Below are positions 16,586 to 24,472 of a stretch of DNA of 64,000 nt, in pieces. The stretch comes from Planctomycetota bacterium (GTDB taxonomy: Bacteria > Planctomycetota > SZUA-567 > JAFGGJ01), in NCBI GenBank assembly GCA_016930595.1, contig JAFGGJ010000054.1, positions 1 through 64,000 on the forward strand, given 5' to 3'. The notes below the pieces were generated by a model. The model was given only the letters and a program-made list of their open reading frames with translations, ran no database searches and had not been told where the DNA came from. How positions within the stretch are numbered: position 1 is the first letter of the stretch; each line of letters begins with the position of its first letter. A program made the position numbers and the translations under genes.

Positions 16586-17359
16586 TTACTGAGGCAGATA
16601 AGGGAAGGTTTCGGAAGGGCCGGCGGAAGCGAGTTCCACAAGAAAAGCTGCAAGGCCGTCAGCGGCGGCTTCGAGGATACGCCGGCCCTTGTCGGGGGAA
16701 GCCTTGTCGGTGCGACCGCCTGCGCTTTCGGGTACGTACAGGTGCCAGGGCCTGACGAAGAAGACTTCGTTCAGCGCATCGACGGCAACGGTACCGAAGG
16801 GATTATCCCGGAGGCGCGAAGAACGGACGAGGTCGGGGCGGAGCGCCATTACGCAGGAAGTCTCGCATTCGCCGCCGTGATCCGACGGATGCAGGACCAG
16901 TTCGGACTTAAGCCCTTCGGCGAACTGCGTGCCGTGGACCATGCAGACGAAAGGCATCGAATCGTCGGATGCGATATCGCGGAGAACGGCGCGCAGGGCG
17001 TCGGTATTACCGCCGTGTCCGTTCAGGATGACGACGCGTGATACGCCGTCGTCGGAAAGCTGGCGGACCACGTCCCTGACGACGTTCATAAGCGTATCGA
17101 CACCAATGCGCAGTGCGAACGGAAAAGCCCTGAAGTTAACATTGTTGCCGATGGGAAGGGTCGGCAAACAGACAACGGGGGCACCTTTGGCAGAAGCGCG
17201 CCGCACGGCTTCTTCGGCAATGAAGCGCGCGACGATATGGTCGGTACAGTAAGGAAGATGGGGTCCGTGGGGCTCGGTGGAACCAATGGGAAGCACCGCG
17301 AGGCTGGGCCGAAGGCTGCGGATATCTTCGATCGTCATTTCATCCAGGATACCGTTCAC
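16586..17359 (-). CDS. Creatininase-family amidohydrolase
   Basis: A 257-residue creatininase-fold metal hydrolase. Metal and substrate motifs are GSTEPHGPHLPYCTD (residues 26-40), LNGHGGNTDALR and HGGECETSCVMA, with the E/H/D ligands intact. The family includes creatininase, mycofactocin peptidase MftE and formamide hydrolases in riboflavin/F420 synthesis, so the substrate is open. Its ATG overlaps the glycerate kinase stop (ATGA), implying coupled translation in the leftward cstA operon. Confidence 0.86.
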   Translation of the reverse strand: MNGILDEMTIEDIRSLRPSLAVLPIGSTEPHGPHLPYCTDHIVARFIAEEAVRRASAKGAPVVCLPTLPIGNNVNFRAFPFALRIGVDTLMNVVRDVVRQLSDDGVSRVVILNGHGGNTDALRAVLRDIASDDSMPFVCMVHGTQFAEGLKSELVLHPSDHGGECETSCVMALRPDLVRSSRLRDNPFGTVAVDALNEVFFVRPWHLYVPESAGGRTDKASPDKGRRILEAAADGLAAFLVELASAGPSETFPYLPQ

Positions 17360-18480
17360 GGCAGGTCTCCTTCACGGAGCAGGTCGGTCCAGCGGCCGGC
17401 CACGGCTTCTTCAAGCGCGGCGGCGGTATCGGAGAAACTCCTGTCTTCGCCGACGCAGTCAACCAGGGAAAGGACGGCATCATAATCACCGGAGGCGTCC
17501 GGTGCGACGCTGCCGGCCACGGCGATGACTTTCCTGCCGGCAGCGTGTGCGCGCCTGAGAACGGCATCTGGGGCTTTGCCATGGCGGCTCTGGCCGTCCA
17601 GCCTTCCTTCGCCGGTGACAACGACATCGGACCATTCGAGGGGGACATCGAAGCCCACGGCATCAAGAACGGCCCGGGCACCGGGTTCGACAGACGCGCC
17701 GAGAAAGGCGGCAAGGCCGTAGGCGAGCCCCCCGGCAGAACCTGTTCCGGGGAGGCCGGCACAATCCCGGCCGAGGGAACCGGCGACAATGCGGGCGAGA
17801 TTGGCCATGCCGGTTTCAAGGATTTCGACGGACACCGGGTCGGCGCCTTTCTGGGGAGCGAAAACCCTGGCGGCACCGGTATCGCCCAGAAGGGGATTCT
17901 GTACGTCGGTGAGGACATGAACGGCAGTGGCGGTTATCCTGGGGTCGAGATTCGACGCGTCGATTGAACGAATGCGCACGAGGCTCGCGCCGACAGGCGG
18001 GAGCGGCTTGCCGGATTCATCCAAGAAAGCCACACCCAGCGCAGCGGCCGCGCCGATACCGCCATCCACCGTTGCGCTGCCGCCAAGGCCGAGGAACACG
18101 CCGGGGCAGTTCCCGTTGAGCGCCGCCCGAAGCAGTTCCCCCACGCCGAAGGTGGTAGCATGAAGGGGATTACGGCAAGCCGGGGGCACGAGCGTAAGGC
18201 CGGCGGCGGAAGCCATTTCGGCCACGGCCGTCCCGTCCGGCAGGAAAAGCAGCGAGGCGAGGCGCTCTTCCATCAAGGGGCCGTGGACGGAGACGGCTGA
18301 TTCGGTGCCGCCGACGCCCCTGAGGAAAGCTTCGACAGTGCCTTCGCCGCCGTCGGCCACGGCGACAACCCTGGTTTCGGCATCCGGCGAAGCCCGGCGG
18401 ATCCCCCGTGCAATGGCTTCTCCGGCAACAATACTGGAAGCCGTCCCCTTGAAGGAATCAACCGCTACCAGGCAGTTCAA
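17356..18480 (-). CDS. glxK: Glycerate kinase (GarK/GlxK type)
   Basis: Phosphorylates D-glycerate, feeding glyoxylate or tartronate-derived carbon into glycolysis. The 374-residue length is normal. Family blocks are LVAVDSFKGTASS at the N-terminus, ADGGEGTVEAF, FLGLGGSATVDGGIGAAAALG and VVVTGEGRLDGQS. There is no nearby ATG, so the start is the TTG at 18480, preceded by GGGAGG at good spacing and only one base after the stop of the metallo-hydrolase gene. ATGA overlap with creatininase at the other end. Confidence 0.92.
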   Translation of the reverse strand: MNCLVAVDSFKGTASSIVAGEAIARGIRRASPDAETRVVAVADGGEGTVEAFLRGVGGTESAVSVHGPLMEERLASLLFLPDGTAVAEMASAAGLTLVPPACRNPLHATTFGVGELLRAALNGNCPGVFLGLGGSATVDGGIGAAAALGVAFLDESGKPLPPVGASLVRIRSIDASNLDPRITATAVHVLTDVQNPLLGDTGAARVFAPQKGADPVSVEILETGMANLARIVAGSLGRDCAGLPGTGSAGGLAYGLAAFLGASVEPGARAVLDAVGFDVPLEWSDVVVTGEGRLDGQSRHGKAPDAVLRRAHAAGRKVIAVAGSVAPDASGDYDAVLSLVDCVGEDRSFSDTAAALEEAVAGRWTDLLREGDLP

Positions 18481-18481
18481 A

Positions 18482-19387
18482 TCAGGGCACCTCCCGCGAG
18501 AGAACCGGAGAGAAGCCGAAGACCGAATTTTCGGCCGCAGACAAACGGACCACCGTATCGAGCGTGTCATGGTAGAGCCACAAGAGGGCGTTTTCCGCGA
18601 GTATGCGATTCAGGCAAGACCGTTTGGCTTCGAGAGTGGCGGACCTGTCCAGGTCGAAAGCGGTGAGCCAGGGCAGGCGCAGGTGGCGGGTCGAAGGGAC
18701 GATATCGCCGAGGAAATACATTGCATCAGAATCGCCCTGTATCTTTACAGCCTGGTGGCCCATGGTATGGCCGGCAGCGGGGAAAAGCGTAATGCCGGGA
18801 ATGATTTCAGTTTCACCGTCGAGCAGGACAAGATTGCCGCTGTCCGAAAGAAGCAGGAAATTTTCCGGAAGATAGCTGCGGCGGGTAAGTTCGGTGGGGG
18901 CAAGAGCGTCCATCCATTCGATGCGCTGGACGTAGTGACGCGCATTCGGATAGTTGAGAAGCAGACCGGCGGCGGGATCGGATTCCAGCCGGCGGGCGAC
19001 GCCGCCGGCATGGTCGAAGTGCAGGTGGGAAAGAACGACATCCGTAACCCGCGATGGTTCCACGCCGAGGGCGGCGAGAGCGGCAAGAATACGAGCCTGG
19101 CCGATCGAGTAGATATTCCTGAACTTGTCATCCCACTTATCGCCGCAGCCGGTATCTATGAGGACCAGCCTGTCGCGGGAGCGGACAAGGGCTACACTGC
19201 AGGCAAGCTCGACACGGTTAAGTGCATCCGGGAGGGCCTGTTTCTCCCAGACGGGCTTGGGGACGGCGCCGAACATGGCCCCGCCGTCAAGGTAGAAGGA
19301 ACCGTCGTCGATACGGCTGACAGAAACATCTCCGAGATCAATGGACGCCCGCCGCACGTCAGGTTTCCCGGGTTTCCTGCAGGGCAA
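18482..19387 (-). CDS. Metallo-beta-lactamase-fold hydrolase
   Basis: A 301-residue MBL-fold protein. The zinc motif HLHFDHAGG (H-x-H-x-D-H) is intact, as are GHTMGH and MYFLGDIV, the later His and bridging Asp. LIDTGCGDKW precedes it, as in quorum-quenching lactonases and related thiol/ester hydrolases. The ATG at 19387 overlaps the end of cstA by 29 bp; a GTG at 19357 just after the cstA stop is a reasonable alternative. Followed directly by glycerate kinase, so a lactone or ester step feeding glycerate is an attractive but unproven role. Confidence 0.87.
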   Translation of the reverse strand: MPCRKPGKPDVRRASIDLGDVSVSRIDDGSFYLDGGAMFGAVPKPVWEKQALPDALNRVELACSVALVRSRDRLVLIDTGCGDKWDDKFRNIYSIGQARILAALAALGVEPSRVTDVVLSHLHFDHAGGVARRLESDPAAGLLLNYPNARHYVQRIEWMDALAPTELTRRSYLPENFLLLSDSGNLVLLDGETEIIPGITLFPAAGHTMGHQAVKIQGDSDAMYFLGDIVPSTRHLRLPWLTAFDLDRSATLEAKRSCLNRILAENALLWLYHDTLDTVVRLSAAENSVFGFSPVLSREVP

Positions 19388-21230
19388 GCTTTTTGCCGCC
19401 CGGACGAGTTTTCAAAAAAAACAGGGCGCCTTCTATGATAAGCAGCAGCGCCAGCACTGCCGTAACGATCTCGGTAACGACCAACGACCAGTTCCCGTCT
19501 GCGATATCTATCTTCAGCCGCAGGTAGAGCGCGGCGCCCGTGACAACAAGGAGAAAAAAGAAGGGCAGGAGGTACATGACGGAGGAACGGCCTTTCATCC
19601 TGAGGTAAGCGGCAACGGCAAGGAGACCGAGGGCGGCAAGAAGCTGGTTGGAAGCCCCGAAAAGCGCCCAGATGGCAAGCCCGGCAGGCTGATCGACCAG
19701 CTTGACGGCATCATCGGCAGGCACCGGGACCTTGATCTTGACAAAAGCGAAAAAGGCCAGCAGCGCTACGCCGATGGAGGTGGCGACGTAGCGGTTCCTG
19801 AGGAAACCGAGTTTCAGCGCCGAGCCGAGCTCTTCGATGTTATAGCGGAGGAGGCGCGTGCCCGAATCAAGAGTCGTCATGGCAAAACTCACCACAACAA
19901 GGGATATGACGGCCTTGCCCCATTCCGTCGGAATATACAGGTGGTTGAAGAGGTTTGCGCCGCCGTCAACGAAAGCGGCGACTTTCTGCGGGAGCTGGCC
20001 GGCCGTAAGCTTGTCCCAGTCGCCGTAATAGGAGGCGTAATCGGCGGCCCGGATGCCCGAGGCACAGGTAAGAATGACGACAACGGCGAGAGCGCCTTCG
20101 GCCAGCATGGCGCCGTAGCCGATGAACTGCGCTTCTTTCATGCGGCCGAGTTGCTTGGAGGTGGTGCCGCTGGCGACAAGGCAATGAAAGCCGCTTATGG
20201 CCCCACAGGCCACGACGACAAACAGAAGGGGGAAGATGCCGTGGCCGACTTCTTCGGCGGTCCTGTAGGCCGGTGCGGCCATCGGCGGATGGGCCACGGC
20301 CAAGCCGACGTAGAGTAGAAGCATGCCGAGGTAAAGCAAGTAGCTGTTGATATAGTCCCTGGGCTGGAGCAAGAGCCAGACGGGAAGCACGGAAGCAATG
20401 GCCGCGTAGACAAGCAGAAGCAGTATCCAGGTGCTGCGCGACTTATCCATGGCAACGCCGACATCCGCCGAAGCGGCGGAGTCGCCCCGGGCTGCAAGCT
20501 TGGCTTTCATGACGGCTGCCGGTAACGTCTTCCCTTCGACCTGCTCGATGCCGTCCACAGCGCCGAGGGTATCCCGTCCCACAAACTGCCTGTAGAGATT
20601 GACGGGTTTCGCGATACCGGCCCAGATAAGGAGAAACATGATAACGATGCCGAAAACAGTGACCGGGAGCAGACCCAGGCCTTTCTTGTAGATGAGAACG
20701 CCGAGGACAAGCGCCAGCCCCATCAGTCCGAAGACGGAGACGACGGTTTCAGGATACAGGGCGCTGAAAAGAGCTCCAACGGTATACGCGAAGACGCCCA
20801 TGGCGAGTGAAATAAGAAAAGCGGATATGACCATGAAAAGGATGCGCGCCCGGCCGCCGATGACCCTGCCGACGACTTCACCGATGGACTTGCCTTCGTT
20901 CCGGGCGGAGATCACCAGTGCGCCGAAATCATGAACGGCGCCGATGAATATGGACCCAAGAAGCACCCACAGCAGTCCCGGCAGCCAGCCCCAGATAACA
21001 GCAACGGCAGGTCCCATTATGGGCCCCAGGCCGGCAATGGAGGCAAAATGATGACCGAAAAGGACTTTTCTGTCAGTTGGCACGTAATCGACATCGTCCT
21101 TGTATTCTACGGCGGGAGAAACTTCTTCATCCCTGACACGGAACACCCGGCGGGAAAGGAAACCTCCGTAGGCGCGATAAGCCACGTAGTACAGAATCAG
21201 CGAGCCGACAGCGATTGTCACCGCAAGCAT
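19359..21230 (-). CDS. cstA: Carbon starvation protein A, peptide/pyruvate transporter
   Basis: A 623-residue CstA-family permease with many membrane spans. Family marks are FGHHFASIAGLGPIMGPAVAVIWGW, GAVHDFGALVISARNEGKSI and SGFHCLVASGTTSKQ. The ATG at 21230 follows GGGAGGAA. A soluble insertion of about 60 residues (RQFVGRDTLGAVDGIEQVEG onward) interrupts the membrane region. CstA/BtsT proteins import peptides or pyruvate under carbon limitation. First gene of the leftward operon with MBL hydrolase, glycerate kinase and creatininase. Confidence 0.94.
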   Translation of the reverse strand: MLAVTIAVGSLILYYVAYRAYGGFLSRRVFRVRDEEVSPAVEYKDDVDYVPTDRKVLFGHHFASIAGLGPIMGPAVAVIWGWLPGLLWVLLGSIFIGAVHDFGALVISARNEGKSIGEVVGRVIGGRARILFMVISAFLISLAMGVFAYTVGALFSALYPETVVSVFGLMGLALVLGVLIYKKGLGLLPVTVFGIVIMFLLIWAGIAKPVNLYRQFVGRDTLGAVDGIEQVEGKTLPAAVMKAKLAARGDSAASADVGVAMDKSRSTWILLLLVYAAIASVLPVWLLLQPRDYINSYLLYLGMLLLYVGLAVAHPPMAAPAYRTAEEVGHGIFPLLFVVVACGAISGFHCLVASGTTSKQLGRMKEAQFIGYGAMLAEGALAVVVILTCASGIRAADYASYYGDWDKLTAGQLPQKVAAFVDGGANLFNHLYIPTEWGKAVISLVVVSFAMTTLDSGTRLLRYNIEELGSALKLGFLRNRYVATSIGVALLAFFAFVKIKVPVPADDAVKLVDQPAGLAIWALFGASNQLLAALGLLAVAAYLRMKGRSSVMYLLPFFFLLVVTGAALYLRLKIDIADGNWSLVVTEIVTAVLALLLIIEGALFFLKTRPGGKKLALQETRET

Positions 21231-21289
21231 TTGTGTTCCTCCCGGAATTCCCCCGCGGCGGTGCGGCGGGACACCGATGCGGGAGACAT

Positions 21290-21318
21290 ATGATAACATT
21301 CGAGGGGGGTGATTACAA
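21290..21318 (-). promoter_or_regulatory. Promoter of the cstA operon
   Basis: Read on the minus strand: TTGTAA (21318-21313), 17-bp spacer, TATCAT (21295-21290), 60 bp before the cstA ATG. Confidence 0.5.
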
Positions 21319-21362
21319 CAATGGAATACAGGGGTTGACTGTCCGGGCGGACAACAAGACCG

Positions 21363-21368
21363 TATAAT
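21363..21368 (+). promoter_or_regulatory. -10 box of the thioesterase-TPR operon
   Basis: A perfect TATAAT. The nearest TTGACT (21335-21340) is 22 bp away, too far for a normal sigma70 pair. It implies transcription starts near 21375, which rules out the upstream ATG at 21367 as translation start. Confidence 0.4.
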
Positions 21369-21399
21369 GACACGGATGGAGCCGCCACGGGGAGAAATG

Positions 21400-21822
21400 A
21401 TGGACGAACTGTCGTTTCACGTCAGATATGCGGAAACCGACCAGATGGGCCGGGCCTATTACGCCTGGTACCTGGTGTGGTTCGAAGCAGGGCGATCAAA
21501 CCTGATGCGCAACATGGGCATGTCATATGCGGAACTCGAAAAACAGGGAATTTTCCTGCCGGTAAGGAGCGTTTCGGCCAGGTATGAAAAGCCGGTGCAC
21601 TACGACGAAAAAATAACCGTCAGGACATGGATCAAGCACTATACGCCGGCAAGGGCGGTGTTCGCGTCATGCGTATTGACGGAAAGCGGGGAAACCGCCT
21701 GCAGCGGGGAGGTTGAACTCGCGGTAACCAACAGTGCAGGTGAAGTGAGCCGCTGGCCGAAAAAGATAATGGAGATACTGAAGACATTGCAGGGGGAGAG
21801 CGAAGAAAGCCGTACGCCATGA
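21400..21822 (+). CDS. Acyl-CoA thioesterase, YbgC/4-hydroxybenzoyl-CoA family
   Basis: A 140-residue hotdog thioesterase. The YbgC-type N-terminus is clear: SFHVRYAETDQMGRAYYAWYLVWFEAGR, with the conserved Asp in ETDQMG and the following Y-A-x-Y-L-x-W-x-E pattern. It hydrolyses short-chain or aromatic acyl-CoA or acyl-ACP; in proteobacteria YbgC belongs to the Tol-Pal cluster. I use the ATG at 21400, at good distance from GGGGAG; ATG 21397 is nearly equivalent. ATGA overlap with the following TPR gene. Confidence 0.92.
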   Translation: MDELSFHVRYAETDQMGRAYYAWYLVWFEAGRSNLMRNMGMSYAELEKQGIFLPVRSVSARYEKPVHYDEKITVRTWIKHYTPARAVFASCVLTESGETACSGEVELAVTNSAGEVSRWPKKIMEILKTLQGESEESRTP

Positions 21823-24377
21823 CACATGTGAACTGGAACAGGACGGGCCGCACCGCCATCACGGCGCTGATAGCACTGGTTGCGTGCACAGTCCGTGCGG
21901 ACGAGGCGCGGGTGCGCATGGACACGGCGCTGAAAGCGGCGGAAGACGGGTTGTATGAGTTTGCCGAGCAGGAGGCGCACATCCTGGCAGGGAAAGCCGA
22001 TTTCCCTTACAGCGATGAGGCCCTGACACTGGTAATGCGCTGCCGGGTGGAAACGGGCAAGTATTCAAAGGCGATACAGCTTTTCCCCAGGCTGGAGCGG
22101 GAGCACGCCAACAGTCTGCATCTGACAGAGGCGAGATACTGGTACGGCAGGGCCCTGCTGGGAACGGCCCTGCCGGAAGGGAAAGAGGGGCCGGCAGGGA
22201 CGCTGCAGAATGCGGCCGACGTGCTGAAAATAGTGGCCCGCCGGTCGAAGAACGCGACGCTGACTGCCCGCGCGAACCTGTACTTCGGCATCTGTCTGAA
22301 CATGCAGGGGAACCCGAAAGAAGCCGTGGAAACGCTCAGCGGCGCGCTGCACAACATACCTTCGCAGGAACGCGGTCTTCTGGCGCTGGAATTATCCAAG
22401 GCGTATCAGGAACTGCACAGCTACGAGCAGGCGCTGGTCTCATTGCGCGGGGCGATAGAAAAGGACGCGCCGATCGACGTAAGGCGGACCGGTTATTACC
22501 AGAGCGGCGAAGTCAACTATATCCTCGGCAGGTGGAAACAGGCCATAGAAAACTACGGCAAGGCAGCGGAGCTGAATCAGAGCGGCAAGGAAGACGACCT
22601 CGACTACCGGTCGCATTACGGAACGGGCTGGACACTGTCCAAGTCTTACGAGGAAGACCCGGACAACAAGAAGGATCTGCTGGCACAGGCAATAAAGGAG
22701 ATGCAGAAGGCATCCAAGAGCCCCAACGGCGAGATATCGCGTCCAGCCCTGATCAAGCTGGGGCATCTTCTGACGACGGCCGACCGCGTCGAGGAGGCGA
22801 AGGCGGTGCTGTACCCGCTCTATGAAGACGCCGCAAGCAGGCCCCAGGCCGCGTACCTGCTTTCGCAGATAGAAGAACATAAGGGAAGAATAAGCACGGC
22901 GGTCAACCTGGTTACCGGGGCCCTGCCAAGCGCATCCGGCGAGACCGGGGTCACTTTGATGCTGCGGCTGGCCGAGCTCCATGAGAAAGCCGGCGATTAC
23001 AATGCGGCCATAGACGTACTGAATGAACTCACCAAGCGGCTGGCAAGAGGGCCGCTGGCAGCACAGGTCACGTTTGACAAGGCACGCCTGCTCATAATGG
23101 CAGGCAAACCCGGCGGCGCCATCAACGTTCTGGAACAGCTCGACAAGGGACCCGAGACGGAACAGTTCGTGCCGCCGGAAGATATACTTTTCTGGCGAGG
23201 CAAGGTCACGCTGTCAATAGCGGTTGACAACGGCAAAATGGAAACTTATGCAATGGCCGAGAAACACCTGCGCCAGTACCTGGAACGCTACCCCAAGGGC
23301 AATCACCGGGATGAATGCCTGGACGTCCTTATCGATCTATATGCGACGGTGCCGAACGACGAGATCCGGCGCAGCGGCAGCATATTCCTGGCAGAGGTGG
23401 CGCAGAAAGCCGGTTTCAGCAACGCCCGGCAGAAAGCCATCCATAAAGCCCGTGCTGAGCTCGAATCGACGCTGGGAGACCATTCGGCGGCGGCACGCGC
23501 CTACAAGGCGGCTGCAGCCGCGTCAGAAGGGGAAGAGGGTGCGTTGCTGATACTCGCGGCACAGGAGTATCTTTCGGGAGGATTCATCAGCGAAGCAGCA
23601 GGCCTGATGCCGGCCATAGAGAAAAGCAGGCGCAGAGAAGAAGACATGGCCGCATATCATGCCCTGGCGGCGCAGATCGAGAGCTCATCCGGGAGGCACG
23701 GTGCGGCGGCGGCGGCCTTTGAAAAACTGGCCGAACTGAAACCGGCGGACGCCGGGCGCGTCGAAGCCCTGTTGGCAGCCGCCGGTGAATACATCAACGC
23801 CGGAGACACACCGCGAGCCGAAAAAGCACTGGCCGGGATAGAGCCGGCAAACACGGAAGAGCGCGCCGACTACTATGTTCTGCTGGCGCGCATCAACTAT
23901 TCCAAGGGAAACGCGGCGGCGGCGGCGGCGGCGGCGGAAACCGCCATGAAGGCCGCCGCGGGCGACAGCAACGCAGCGCGCACGGCCGGGATCTACCTGG
24001 GACGGTCATTGAGAAGTCTCGGTAAACTGCAGGAAGCGGCGAATGCCCTGATATCGGCGGCCGAAGGAGCGACTGGAGTACCCCGAATAGAGGCCCTGAC
24101 AGAAGCAGGCGAAGCTCTGTTCATGGCGGGGGACATACCGCAGGGACGAAGATTTTACCTGACAGCTTATTTCGAGACGCTGTCGGTAAAAGGGATGGAA
24201 GAACTCAACCACAAAGCTCTACGAGGGGCGGTGGAGACATCGCTGGCGCTGGCGGCGGATACAACGGACGCGGCAGAAAGGGCCCGGCTGCTCGAAAGCA
24301 CGAACAGGATCCTGTCCCGCTACCCGGATTCGGAATGGAAAACACGGGAATTCGAACGGATCCGGTCTCTGCGATAG
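21819..24377 (+). CDS. Large secreted TPR-repeat protein
   Basis: An 852-residue protein with a signal peptide (TAITALIALVACTVRADE) followed by helical tetratricopeptide repeats over nearly the whole length, for example AEQEAHILAGKADFPYSDEAL, GRWKQAIENYGKAAEL and AGDYNAAIDVLNELTKRL. An Ala-rich helix (GNAAAAAAAAETAMKAAAG, encoded by a GGC-type repeat near 23920) sits in a late repeat. A periplasmic scaffold or envelope-assembly partner like CpoB/BamD-type TPR proteins fits, and coupling to a YbgC-like thioesterase recalls the Tol-Pal operon, but this is inference. Confidence 0.8.
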   Translation: MTHVNWNRTGRTAITALIALVACTVRADEARVRMDTALKAAEDGLYEFAEQEAHILAGKADFPYSDEALTLVMRCRVETGKYSKAIQLFPRLEREHANSLHLTEARYWYGRALLGTALPEGKEGPAGTLQNAADVLKIVARRSKNATLTARANLYFGICLNMQGNPKEAVETLSGALHNIPSQERGLLALELSKAYQELHSYEQALVSLRGAIEKDAPIDVRRTGYYQSGEVNYILGRWKQAIENYGKAAELNQSGKEDDLDYRSHYGTGWTLSKSYEEDPDNKKDLLAQAIKEMQKASKSPNGEISRPALIKLGHLLTTADRVEEAKAVLYPLYEDAASRPQAAYLLSQIEEHKGRISTAVNLVTGALPSASGETGVTLMLRLAELHEKAGDYNAAIDVLNELTKRLARGPLAAQVTFDKARLLIMAGKPGGAINVLEQLDKGPETEQFVPPEDILFWRGKVTLSIAVDNGKMETYAMAEKHLRQYLERYPKGNHRDECLDVLIDLYATVPNDEIRRSGSIFLAEVAQKAGFSNARQKAIHKARAELESTLGDHSAAARAYKAAAAASEGEEGALLILAAQEYLSGGFISEAAGLMPAIEKSRRREEDMAAYHALAAQIESSSGRHGAAAAAFEKLAELKPADAGRVEALLAAAGEYINAGDTPRAEKALAGIEPANTEERADYYVLLARINYSKGNAAAAAAAAETAMKAAAGDSNAARTAGIYLGRSLRSLGKLQEAANALISAAEGATGVPRIEALTEAGEALFMAGDIPQGRRFYLTAYFETLSVKGMEELNHKALRGAVETSLALAADTTDAAERARLLESTNRILSRYPDSEWKTREFERIRSLR

Positions 24378-24407
24378 ACATTGCCACGGGACGCTGATAG
24401 ACGGCAC

Positions 24408-24435
24408 TTGAGATTCGAAGCACGTCTGCTAGAAT
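24408..24435 (+). promoter_or_regulatory. Promoter of the sodium symporter operon
   Basis: TTGAGA (24408-24413), 16-bp spacer, TAGAAT (24430-24435), 37 bp before the start codon. Confidence 0.5.
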
Positions 24436-24472
24436 TACCGACCCGATTCACAGTCTTCCAGGGGAGGAACCG

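Noticed and set aside
23918-23945. GGC/GCG triplet repeat in the TPR gene
   Set aside because: It encodes a plain Ala run in a helix and stays in frame; a simple slippage tract rather than a mobile or regulatory element.
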